A DNA stretch of 6,004 nt, taken from NCBI GenBank assembly GCA_023437255.1, contig JAEZGR010000126.1:1-6004 (forward strand), written 5' to 3'. Both the position numbers and the translations under genes were made by a program. Under the pieces are notes generated by a model. The model was not told where the DNA came from and ran no database searches. It saw only the letters and a program-made list of their open reading frames with translations. Positions 1-6,004 of this stretch are shown in pieces (the stretch's first letter is position 1; every line of letters begins with the position of its first letter). This DNA comes from Pseudomonadota bacterium (lineage in GTDB: Bacteria; Pseudomonadota; Gammaproteobacteria; Burkholderiales; Burkholderiaceae_B).

Positions 1-44
1 GGTCAGAAGCCCGTAGCTCCGCCTTGCCGTGTCTTCCGGTGTGT

Positions 45-1583
45 ATGACCGAACCCCTATTTTTCGCCTGTCCTCTGCGCGGCAAAAAGCGCAGACCTCC
101 TGTAGTCTCTTGCCCGGCGATCTTTGCCTCTCGTGTCTTCACCGTATTAGGTGCATCATTCTTGTGCCTGTCTGCTGCGGTAAATGCCCAGACAAGCAGA
201 AGCCTGCCCGAAACAATGGAAAAATCCGTGCTGACGCACCCGGAGGTGCAGGCGCGGTTTCATGACTTCCTTTCCACGCTAGAAGGTCAGACCATCCAGC
301 GCGGCAGTTTGCGGCCGCAGGTTTCGGTAGAGGCCTGGACCGGGCAGGAGTGGCGTACCGGCAGCTCGACCGACCCCTCCACCAATTGGTCGCGCAACGG
401 CTATACGCTGCAGTTGCGTCAATTGCTGTTCGACGGGTTCAAGACCATCAATACCGTACGCCAGCAGGGCTTCGAGAAGCTCTCGGCCTATTTTACGCTG
501 CTTCATACGATCGACTCGATCGCACTCGAAGCGGCCCTGGCGCATCTTGACGTGGCCCTGTATCGCGAGCTGGAGCGGCTGGCGGAAGAAAACTACCAAG
601 CCCACCTCGACACGCACGTTCAGATCGAGGAGCGCCAGGAATCGGGCGTCGGGCGCGGCGTTGACCTGGAGCAGTCGCGCGGGCGGCTGGCGCTGGCTCA
701 ATCCAACCTGATGACCGAGTCGGCCAACGTCAACGACGTTTCCCAGCGCTATCAACGGCTGGTCGGCGATATGCCGCCACCGGTGTTGCTGGAAGCTCCC
801 GATGTCGCAACGTGGCTGCCCAAGCAGCCGGAATCGTTCACCGGTGAACTGCGCAGCAACCCTGAATTGCTTGCGAAGCAGGCGCTGGTGCAGGCGGGCG
901 TGGCAACGGTTGATGCGGCCAAGGGTCTGCACAGCCCCACGCTCGAGCTGCGCGCCTCGACTGGCAAAGACCACAATCAGCCTGGGTTGCCGTATCGGGA
1001 CGCCCACAGTTCCAACGTTCAGCTGGTGCTGTCGTACAACTTGTACCGGGGCGGCGCCGACCAGGCGCGCATCCGTCAGACCAAGGCCCAGCAATATGCC
1101 GCGCGCGATGTGCGCGACTACACCTGCCGCAATGTCCAGCAGGAGCTGGCCATTGCCTGGAACAACATCGTGAAGCTGCGCGAGCAGATGCCGTTTCTGC
1201 AGCAGCACGTAGAGGCCACGACGCGCGTGCGTACGGCCTACCGGCAGCAGTTTCAGATTGGCGAACGCTCATTGCTCGATGTTCTTGATACCGAGAATGA
1301 GCTGTTCGACGCGCGCCGTGCGCTGGCCACCGCCGAAATCAGTCTGCAACGCGAGGAGCTGCGCTGGTTGATGCGCGCGCACCGCCTGCTGCAGGCGGTA
1401 GACATCGCGGCCCCTTACGACACGCCGCCCGAGGAAGCCGCCCGGCTGGAATTCCCCGACGAAATCGCACAGGCCTGCGCCAAGGCGTTGCCCGATACCT
1501 CACGGCTGCGTCCGGTTGACGTGCGCTATGGGGAGGGGTTGAAGCCGCCCGTGCTCGTACCTGCGGAACCACGACATGACTGA
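45..1583 (+). CDS. TolC/LapE-like outer membrane channel of a type I secretion system
   Basis: Predicted outer membrane efflux protein forming the exit duct of a type I secretion system; by family knowledge it would trimerise as a beta-barrel with a long periplasmic alpha-barrel and meet the HlyD-type adaptor. From the ATG at 45 it is 512 residues. A basic n-region (GKKRR), a hydrophobic stretch and a VNA|Q site predict Sec cleavage after residue 48. The mature part shows the duplicated TolC pattern: SLPETMEKSVLTHPEV near the start, LRQLLFDGF, a first coiled-coil half, then the repeat with SNPELLAKQALVQAG, LVLSYNLYRGG and GERSLLDVLDTENELFDARR. A C-terminal tail of about 55 residues follows the last helix, as in AggA/LapE-type proteins. 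The frame is open to the window edge and a TTG occurs at 24, so the start is not certain; no ATG, GTG or TTG lies between 45 and the hydrophobic core. The mature part has only two cysteines (361 and 478). Its 3' end overlaps the next gene by 8 nt. Confidence 0.93.
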   Translation: MTEPLFFACPLRGKKRRPPVVSCPAIFASRVFTVLGASFLCLSAAVNAQTSRSLPETMEKSVLTHPEVQARFHDFLSTLEGQTIQRGSLRPQVSVEAWTGQEWRTGSSTDPSTNWSRNGYTLQLRQLLFDGFKTINTVRQQGFEKLSAYFTLLHTIDSIALEAALAHLDVALYRELERLAEENYQAHLDTHVQIEERQESGVGRGVDLEQSRGRLALAQSNLMTESANVNDVSQRYQRLVGDMPPPVLLEAPDVATWLPKQPESFTGELRSNPELLAKQALVQAGVATVDAAKGLHSPTLELRASTGKDHNQPGLPYRDAHSSNVQLVLSYNLYRGGADQARIRQTKAQQYAARDVRDYTCRNVQQELAIAWNNIVKLREQMPFLQQHVEATTRVRTAYRQQFQIGERSLLDVLDTENELFDARRALATAEISLQREELRWLMRAHRLLQAVDIAAPYDTPPEEAARLEFPDEIAQACAKALPDTSRLRPVDVRYGEGLKPPVLVPAEPRHD

Positions 1584-1815
1584 CGAATCCGACTCCCAGG
1601 GAGCCTCGCAGGGCTCCAAGGCGGATCTCGCCCGGATGGATGGTGAGTTTATCCGCGTCCTCGAGGACCTGATCGATGTGCTGGTGAGCAAGGGCGTGGT
1701 CAACCTGACCGATCTGCCTCCGCATGCACTCGAAAAGCTGAGCCAGCGTCGCAGGGCACGCCGTCGCCTGCGCAACGCGCTTGATCTCATTGAGGGTGAA
1801 GACGATATCTTATGA
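1576..1815 (+). CDS. 79-aa conserved-looking small protein of T1SS operons, function unknown
   Basis: Small cytosolic protein with no signal peptide, membrane segment or cysteine. Residues 1-20 are polar and Ser/Asp/Gln-rich, probably disordered. Residues 22-38 (MDGEFIRVLEDLIDVLV) look like an amphipathic helix; then comes SKGVVNLTDLPPHALEKL, a strongly basic run (residues 58-66, RRRARRRLR) and an acidic tail (LIEGEDDIL). From memory, the VLEDLID...KG...DLP...KL..R...R.L pattern matches the C-terminal part of short proteins in proteobacterial genomes that are often misleadingly named 'tryptophan synthase subunit beta-like'; nothing here suggests tryptophan synthesis. It overlaps the TolC gene by 8 nt and the ABC exporter gene by 4 nt (ATGA), so it is almost certainly co-translated with the exporter. 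That context suggests an accessory or assembly factor for secretion, but this is inference. The tight overlaps on both sides and in-frame codon use support a real gene despite its size. Confidence 0.85.
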   Translation: MTDESDSQGASQGSKADLARMDGEFIRVLEDLIDVLVSKGVVNLTDLPPHALEKLSQRRRARRRLRNALDLIEGEDDIL

Positions 1816-3953
1816 ATGAACCGATTCCCCCTCACCTGGTGCACGATGACAGCCTTCTGGGCTGTCTCGTTACCTTGACGGAGTATTTCGGGCACCCGCA
1901 ATCGGCGCAAGCGCTCTCGAGCGGCCTGCCATTGCCGGGTAACCGCCTGACGCTGCAGACCTTTCCGCGCGCCGCGGCCCGTGCCAATTGCTCGTCCAAG
2001 ATCGTACGCCTGCAGTTGTCCGACATTCAGGCGCCCCTGCTGCCGGCCATCCTGCTGTTGAACGGTGACCGTGCCTGCGTGCTGCTTGAGGTGCGTGGGG
2101 ATACCTGCGTCATTCAGTATCCCGAAGCGGGGAGCCCCGTCGAGATCCCCACGGCGCAGCTGCGTGAAGCGCATGCCGGCCTCGTGGTGTTCGTGAAGCC
2201 TTTGTTCCGCTTCGAGCCCCGCGCGCGCAGCAATGTGGAAGAGTCGTCGCGCCACTGGTTCTGGTCGGCCATGTTTCATAACCGGGGCCTGTACCGGGAT
2301 GCCATGATCGCCAGTGTTCTGGTGAATATATTCGCGTTGGCCATGCCGCTGTTCACTTTGAACGTGTACGACCGGGTGCTGCCGAACAATGCGGTCGAGA
2401 CGCTGTGGGTGCTGGCGTCCGGAATCGTGCTGGTGATCATCTTCAATCTGGTGCTTTCGTCGGCCCGGGCTTATGTTCTGGACACGGCCAGCAAGAAGGT
2501 CGATGTGCGTCTTTCTGCACAAATCATGGAGCGCGTGCTCGATCTGCGCATGGAAAGCCGGCCGGCTTCGGTCGGGTCGTTCGCGGCGAATCTGCGTTCC
2601 TTTGAAACCGTGCGCGATTTCATCGCTTCGGCGAGCCTGACCACCGTTGTCGACCTGCCTTTTGTTCTGCTGTTTCTGGGGGTGCTCTGGTGGATCGCTC
2701 CGGTCATGATCTTTCCCCTGATCGTCGCCATTGTCGTTGTCTTGCTCATTTCCTTCGTTGCGCAGCTGCGTATCGGGAGGCTGGTGAAGGAGACCTTCCA
2801 GGCCACTGCGCAGCGCAATGCCAGTCTGGTTGAGTCGTTGAGTGGCCTGGAAACGGTCAAGATCCTGAACGCACAAAGCGAGATGCAGCGCCGCTGGGAA
2901 AGCTCAACCGAGTTCCTGGCGCGCATGAACGCGCGTATCAAGCGGCTTTCTTCGGTGGCGGTGGGGTCGGTACAAACGGTGCAGCAGCTGACCACGGTCG
3001 CTGTGGTGGTCATCGGCGCCTACCTCATACAGGATGCTGCCATCTCCATGGGCGGCATCATTGCTGCATCAATGATTACCGGGCGGTGCCTTGCACCCTT
3101 CGGCCAGGTTGCCGGGCTGCTCATGCAGTTCCAGAACGCGCGTGCTTCCCTGGGCTCCATCGACAAGTACATGGAGATGCCCGTGGAGCGCCCGGCTGAG
3201 CGGAACTTTGTGCCACGCCCATTCCTCAAGGGCGAGGTCGAGCTGCGCAACGTTTCGTTCGCCTACCCCGGCGCCGCTCAACCCGTATTGAATCGCATCA
3301 ATCTGCACATTCGTGCCGGCGAAAAGGTGGGTATTCTGGGCCGCATCGGCTCCGGGAAATCCACCCTCGAGAAGTTGATTCTGGGTCTTTATCAGCCCAC
3401 TTCCGGCGCCGTGCTGATTGACGGCATCGACATTCAGCAAATCGACCCGGCCGATCTGCGTCGCAGCATCGGCTACGTGCCTCAGGATCCTGTGCTGTTC
3501 TACGGCAGCCTCAAGCAGAATCTGACCATGGGCGCGCCCTTCGCGACCGACAAGCAGATGATCGACGCCTCGCGCATCGCCGGCGTCGACGAGTTCGCTG
3601 CGCGCCACCCCGACGGATACGACATGATCATCGGCGAGCGGGGAGACTCTCTTTCCGGGGGCCAGCGCCAGTCCATCGCCGTAGCCCGCGCCCTGGTGAA
3701 TGATCCGCCTGTATTGCTGCTGGATGAGCCCAGCAGCAATATGGATAACCAAAGCGAGTCGTTGCTCAAGCGTCGTCTGCAGCAGGTGACCCCGGGCAAG
3801 ACATTGATCCTCATTACCCACCGCACGTCGTTGCTGACGCTGGTTGACCGCCTGATCGTGATTGATGCCGGGCGCGTAGTTGCCGACGGGCCGAAGGAGC
3901 AGGTTGTCGAGGCCCTGCGGGAAGGACGTATCGGCAAGGTGGAGGCGTCATGA
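1812..3953 (+). CDS. LapB/LssB-like type I secretion ABC transporter with C39-like domain
   Basis: Inner-membrane ATP-driven exporter of 713 residues, the usual length for type I secretion ABC proteins of the LapB/LssB (HlyB-like) group. Residues 1-130 form a peptidase-C39-like domain. By eye alignment its catalytic Cys, His and Asp positions are Ser14, Ala88 and Tyr103, so it should bind substrate but not cleave it. Residues 160-430 hold six membrane segments, at roughly 163-185, 198-218, two within 276-318, and two within 384-430. The ATPase domain (about 475-713) is complete: Walker A GRIGSGKST at 510-518, Q-loop Gln558, signature LSGGQ at 614-618, Walker B VLLLDE at 634-639, D-loop SSNMD, and H-loop His670. 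The start ATG overlaps the previous stop as ATGA, with GAGGGTGA (1792-1799) as a plausible ribosome binding site. It should pair with the adaptor encoded next and the TolC-like channel. The substrate is probably a large RTX-type protein, not encoded here. Confidence 0.95.
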   Translation: MNEPIPPHLVHDDSLLGCLVTLTEYFGHPQSAQALSSGLPLPGNRLTLQTFPRAAARANCSSKIVRLQLSDIQAPLLPAILLLNGDRACVLLEVRGDTCVIQYPEAGSPVEIPTAQLREAHAGLVVFVKPLFRFEPRARSNVEESSRHWFWSAMFHNRGLYRDAMIASVLVNIFALAMPLFTLNVYDRVLPNNAVETLWVLASGIVLVIIFNLVLSSARAYVLDTASKKVDVRLSAQIMERVLDLRMESRPASVGSFAANLRSFETVRDFIASASLTTVVDLPFVLLFLGVLWWIAPVMIFPLIVAIVVVLLISFVAQLRIGRLVKETFQATAQRNASLVESLSGLETVKILNAQSEMQRRWESSTEFLARMNARIKRLSSVAVGSVQTVQQLTTVAVVVIGAYLIQDAAISMGGIIAASMITGRCLAPFGQVAGLLMQFQNARASLGSIDKYMEMPVERPAERNFVPRPFLKGEVELRNVSFAYPGAAQPVLNRINLHIRAGEKVGILGRIGSGKSTLEKLILGLYQPTSGAVLIDGIDIQQIDPADLRRSIGYVPQDPVLFYGSLKQNLTMGAPFATDKQMIDASRIAGVDEFAARHPDGYDMIIGERGDSLSGGQRQSIAVARALVNDPPVLLLDEPSSNMDNQSESLLKRRLQQVTPGKTLILITHRTSLLTLVDRLIVIDAGRVVADGPKEQVVEALREGRIGKVEAS
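3936..3945 (+). promoter_or_regulatory. Ribosome binding site for the HlyD-family adaptor
   Basis: AAGGTGGAGG lies inside the 3' end of the ABC exporter gene, with GGAGG four bases before the ATG at 3950. Together with the ATGA overlap (3950-3953) it fixes the adaptor start and suggests both independent initiation and translational coupling. The spacing of GGAGG is a little short. Confidence 0.6.
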
Positions 3954-5284
3954 CGAGGCACGAGGAACGCAGACCGATCTCTGTCTCGCGTGCCGAGGCG
4001 CAATGGAGCGATGCCGCCGATGCCCTCGAGCTGCAGAACGCGCGGGGCGCCCGTTCGCTGGTGTGGATTTCGCTCTTCGCAATCGCGGCGTTACTGTCCT
4101 GGGCCTATCTCGCGACGATTGATGAAATCGTGCGAGGCAACGGCAAGGTGGTGCCCTCGCAGCAGGTTCAGGTGGTTCAGAGCATGGACGGCGGTGTCGT
4201 TCAGGAGATCTTGGTCCGGCCGGGCATGGAGGTGGAAGAGGGGCAGGTTCTTGTCCGTATCGATCCCACTCGTTATTCGTCGTCACTGGGCGAAAACCGC
4301 GCAGAGCTCTTCAGCCTGGAGGCCAAGGCAGCGCGCCTGCAGGCCTTGGCGAGCGGTCAACCCTTTGAAGCACCCGAGCAGGTGCTGGCGGAAGCGCCCC
4401 ACATTGTTGAGATGGAGCGGCGTATCTGGACGACGCGACAGGACGAGCTCAATGCGATCACGCGCCAGGCCGACGACCAGTTGCGTCAGCGCGAGGAAGA
4501 GCTGAAAGAAACTCAGGCAAACCGCGACCAGGCGGCCACCAGTTGCGACCTGACGTCGAAGGAACTGAAGGTGACGCGGCCCCTGCTGAAAAGCGGTGCG
4601 GTGTCGGAGGTGGATATTCTGCGCCTGCAACGCGACGTAGCCCGATACTGTGGCGAGGCCAAGGCGGCTGAAGCCCAGATCGACCGGCTTCATGCCGCGA
4701 TTGAGGAAGCACGCAGCAAGCGCATCGAGGCCGAGCTGAACGTGCGCAATGACGCCGCCTCGCAGTTGGCCGATACCCGTGCCAGACTTGCCTCCTTGCG
4801 GGAAACGCAGGTTGCGCTGGCGGATCGCGTCAAGCTTTCTGAAGTGCGTTCACCCGTGCGCGGCACCGTCAATACGCTGAAGACCAACACGGTGGGCGGA
4901 GTCGTACAACCCGGCGAAGCGATCGTTGAAATCGTTCCGGCAGATGACTCCCTGTTGATCGAGACGCGTATCCACCCGCGAGATATTGCCTTCCTGTATC
5001 CGGGTCAGACTGCTGAAGTGAAATTCACGGCGTACGACTTTACCGTGTATGGGGGCATGGACGGGCGTGTGGAGCAGATCAGCGCGGACACCATCACCGA
5101 TGAAAAGGGTGACGCATATTATGTGGCACGCGTGCGCACCGACTCCGCACAGTTGCGAGATGGCATGTCCATTATTCCCGGCATGCAGGCGGACGTGCAT
5201 ATCCTCACGGGTAAGCGCACCATTTTGCAATTCCTGTTGAAACCGGTGCTTCGGGCGCGCTCCAACGCTTTCACCGAGCGATGA
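3950..5284 (+). CDS. HlyD/LapC-like periplasmic adaptor (membrane fusion protein) of T1SS
   Basis: Membrane fusion protein of 444 residues that would bridge the ABC exporter and the TolC-like channel. It has a short cytosolic N-terminus (1-35), one membrane anchor at about 36-57, then the first lipoyl half motif (75-105, VVQSMDGGVVQEILVRPG...GQVLVRID). A long, charged coiled-coil region follows (about 110-290), with the second lipoyl half at 299-330 (VRSPVRGTVNTLK...) and a beta-barrel domain. The C-terminal signature IIPGMQADVHILTGKRT near 408-424 is typical of type I secretion HlyD proteins. RPLLKSGAVSE around residues 210-220 looks like the hairpin tip that contacts TolC proteins. Its only two cysteines, 199 and 234, are equidistant from that tip. 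The gene overlaps the exporter gene by ATGA, has no cleavable signal peptide and matches the family's usual length. Confidence 0.95.
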   Translation: MTRHEERRPISVSRAEAQWSDAADALELQNARGARSLVWISLFAIAALLSWAYLATIDEIVRGNGKVVPSQQVQVVQSMDGGVVQEILVRPGMEVEEGQVLVRIDPTRYSSSLGENRAELFSLEAKAARLQALASGQPFEAPEQVLAEAPHIVEMERRIWTTRQDELNAITRQADDQLRQREEELKETQANRDQAATSCDLTSKELKVTRPLLKSGAVSEVDILRLQRDVARYCGEAKAAEAQIDRLHAAIEEARSKRIEAELNVRNDAASQLADTRARLASLRETQVALADRVKLSEVRSPVRGTVNTLKTNTVGGVVQPGEAIVEIVPADDSLLIETRIHPRDIAFLYPGQTAEVKFTAYDFTVYGGMDGRVEQISADTITDEKGDAYYVARVRTDSAQLRDGMSIIPGMQADVHILTGKRTILQFLLKPVLRARSNAFTER

Positions 5285-5344
5285 GCAGGGGGTTACTGTC
5301 GTGATCGCCAATGTTTCAAAACGCAACAGGTACGTAGACTTGGC
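5285..5344 (+). other. 60-nt gap between adaptor and regulator genes
   Basis: The only sizeable gap in an otherwise overlapping operon. I see no convincing hairpin followed by T residues, so no terminator, and no clear -35/-10 pair. It contains AGGGGG (5287-5292) eight bases before a GTG at 5301 that opens a 15-codon reading frame. The regulator is therefore probably read from the same transcript, although a weak internal promoter cannot be excluded. Confidence 0.5.
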
Positions 5345-5348
5345 ATGA
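5301..5348 (+). CDS. Possible 15-codon leader mini-ORF upstream of the LuxR regulator
   Basis: GTG-started reading frame encoding MIANVSKRNRYVDLA, preceded by a strong purine-rich site (AGGGGG, 5287-5292, 8-nt spacer). Its TGA overlaps the first candidate ATG of the regulator (ATGA at 5345-5348), the same junction style used by the other genes of this operon. It could be a coupling leader that feeds ribosomes to the regulator, or chance. There is no family evidence and the peptide is too short to judge by composition, so the call is weak. Confidence 0.2.
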   Translation: MIANVSKRNRYVDLA

Positions 5349-5352
5349 GTTC

Positions 5353-5358
5353 AGAGGA
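5353..5358 (+). promoter_or_regulatory. Ribosome binding site deciding the LuxR regulator start at 5363
   Basis: AGAGGA lies four bases before the ATG at 5363, a much better match than anything near the upstream ATG at 5345, where only ACAGG about 14 bases away is present. The site lies within the longer version of the reading frame, which argues that the extra six N-terminal residues (MSSEES) are not normally made, or that two starts are used. Confidence 0.55.
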
Positions 5359-5362
5359 ATCT

Positions 5363-5995
5363 ATGCAAGCCCGTCCTGTAATGATGTTGACCCACGACGA
5401 CCAGTTGTGGCAGCACTGGAAGCGTGTGCCCGTCGTTCATTGGCTGCCGGCGCGCGGCCGTGCATGGGATGACCTGTCGCGCTGGCAGGCGCGGCAGCAG
5501 CGGTTACTCGTGTTGGATGCGGACTTGCCTCGCTTGCCGCCCTTCGATAGTCCCCAGTGGCGCAAGGCCGCCGGAGCGCTGGATATTCTGGTTGCCAGCC
5601 CCAAGCCCAACGATGAGCAGGGCCGGAAGTTTCTGGCCGCGGGAGCCAAAGGATACATACACGCCTACGCTACGCTTGGCGGCTTGGATACGGCACTGAC
5701 CGCCATTGCAAACGGCGGCGTATGGATGGGGGCGTCACTGCTTTCCATGCTCTTGCAGCAAGTCAGTCGGGGCTCGCCGCCGGCCGGTGGCCCAGCACAT
5801 TGGGCCGACGGCCTGACTCCCCGCGAAATCGAGGTTGCCGAGCGCGCCGCCCGCGGCCTGGCGAACCAGGCGATCGCAGATCAATTGGGAATTACCGAAC
5901 GTACGGTGAGAGCCCATATCTCTTCGGTATTCGAGAAGTTGGGTGTTGCAGACCGTCTTATGCTTGCGCTGCGGGTGCATGGTATTTCCGAATAA
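5363..5995 (+). CDS. LuxR-type response regulator with atypical receiver domain
   Basis: Predicted cytosolic DNA-binding regulator of 210 residues (216 if translation begins at the ATG at 5345). I prefer 5363 because of the AGAGGA just upstream. The C-terminal part, from about residue 148, is a clear LuxR/NarL helix-turn-helix: LTPREIEVAERAARGLANQ followed by AIADQLGITERTVRAHISSVFEKLGV. The N-terminal 120 residues look like a degenerate CheY-like receiver. Asp12/Asp13 match the acidic pocket, Asp52 (VLDADLP) sits at the phospho-acceptor position and Ser79 (ILVAS) at the Thr/Ser switch. The usual Lys after GxxGY is absent (GYIHAYA, 97-103). Two tryptophans in the first helix (LWQHW) and a PARGR motif recall, from memory, regulators found beside LapBC-type secretion genes. 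No partner sensor kinase is in the window. It probably controls this operon or its cargo; that role, and whether it is phosphorylated, are inferences. Confidence 0.9.
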   Translation: MQARPVMMLTHDDQLWQHWKRVPVVHWLPARGRAWDDLSRWQARQQRLLVLDADLPRLPPFDSPQWRKAAGALDILVASPKPNDEQGRKFLAAGAKGYIHAYATLGGLDTALTAIANGGVWMGASLLSMLLQQVSRGSPPAGGPAHWADGLTPREIEVAERAARGLANQAIADQLGITERTVRAHISSVFEKLGVADRLMLALRVHGISE

Positions 5996-6004
5996 CTGCT
6001 GAGT

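Noticed and set aside
508..526. Repeated CGATCG palindromes (CGATCG-ACT-CGATCG) resembling an operator
   Set aside because: They lie deep inside the channel gene and encode the ordinary residues TIDSIA. No other sign of a binding site.
279..1208. 309-codon open frame on the minus strand
   Set aside because: Antisense to the TolC-like gene, with no recognisable motif or ribosome binding logic; an artefact of GC-rich third positions.
1576..1815. The small gene as a tryptophan synthase subunit
   Set aside because: Similar small proteins carry that name in my memory, but 79 residues with no PLP-binding motif cannot be a TrpB enzyme, and the context is secretion.
1829..1868. Cys18 of the exporter as a possible catalytic cysteine of an active C39 peptidase
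   Set aside because: The register against the YFG/YHG end of the helix puts Ser14, not Cys18, at the catalytic position, and the His and Asp positions are also replaced.
1500..2876. 458-codon open frame on the minus strand
   Set aside because: It lies antisense to the 79-aa gene and the exporter, whose motifs are unmistakable. Its product is rich in His, Gln and Arg with no recognisable domain, as expected from reverse reading of high-GC coding DNA.
3069..3821. 250-codon open frame on the minus strand across the ATPase domain
   Set aside because: The plus strand here encodes Walker A, signature and Walker B motifs in order, so the reverse frame is a shadow.
5285..5344. Terminator or strong promoter between adaptor and regulator
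   Set aside because: No stable GC-rich hairpin with a following T-run and no convincing -35/-10 pair could be read in the 60 bases.
1..6004. CRISPR arrays, tRNA or rRNA genes, insertion sequences, integrase sites
   Set aside because: No spaced direct repeats, transposase motifs, terminal inverted repeats or structured RNA signatures were seen; the window is almost entirely accounted for by five coding regions.

Overview
The window holds most or all of a compact type I secretion (T1SS) operon of the LapEBC/RTX-adhesin class. Five genes lie head to tail on the + strand with almost no spare DNA. The roughly 60% GC composition, Gram-negative architecture (TolC-type outer membrane protein plus HlyD-type periplasmic adaptor) and general protein style suggest a proteobacterium. 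I would guess a beta-proteobacterium of the Burkholderiales, perhaps Alcaligenaceae, but this is inferred from resemblance and not demonstrated.

Layout: (1) 45-1583, TolC/LapE-like outer membrane channel with a Sec signal peptide. (2) 1576-1815, a 79-residue cytosolic protein of unknown function, overlapping gene 1 by 8 nt. (3) 1812-3953, LapB/LssB-type ABC exporter with a degenerate peptidase-C39-like domain, six membrane segments and a complete ATPase domain, overlapping gene 2 by 4 nt (ATGA). (4) 3950-5284, HlyD/LapC-like membrane fusion protein, again overlapping by an ATGA. (5) After a 60-nt gap, 5363-5995 (or 5345-5995), a LuxR-type response regulator whose receiver domain has lost the conserved lysine.

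How it works together: the ABC exporter and adaptor would form an inner-membrane complex that binds an unfolded substrate and docks onto the TolC-like channel, giving one-step export to the outside. The non-proteolytic C39-like domain fits an RTX-type or large-adhesin substrate with a C-terminal, uncleaved secretion signal. No substrate gene, LapG-like protease or LapD-like c-di-GMP receptor is present, so the cargo must lie outside; the region just upstream is the first place to look. The small protein is translationally linked to the exporter and may be an accessory factor. The LuxR protein is the likely local regulator.

This is mainly a recognisable system and not a wholly new one. The less familiar points are the 79-aa protein, a cysteine pair placed symmetrically about the adaptor hairpin tip, a pair of lone cysteines in the mature TolC protein, the non-canonical receiver domain, and a 15-codon mini-ORF with a good ribosome binding site ending in an ATGA overlap with the regulator.
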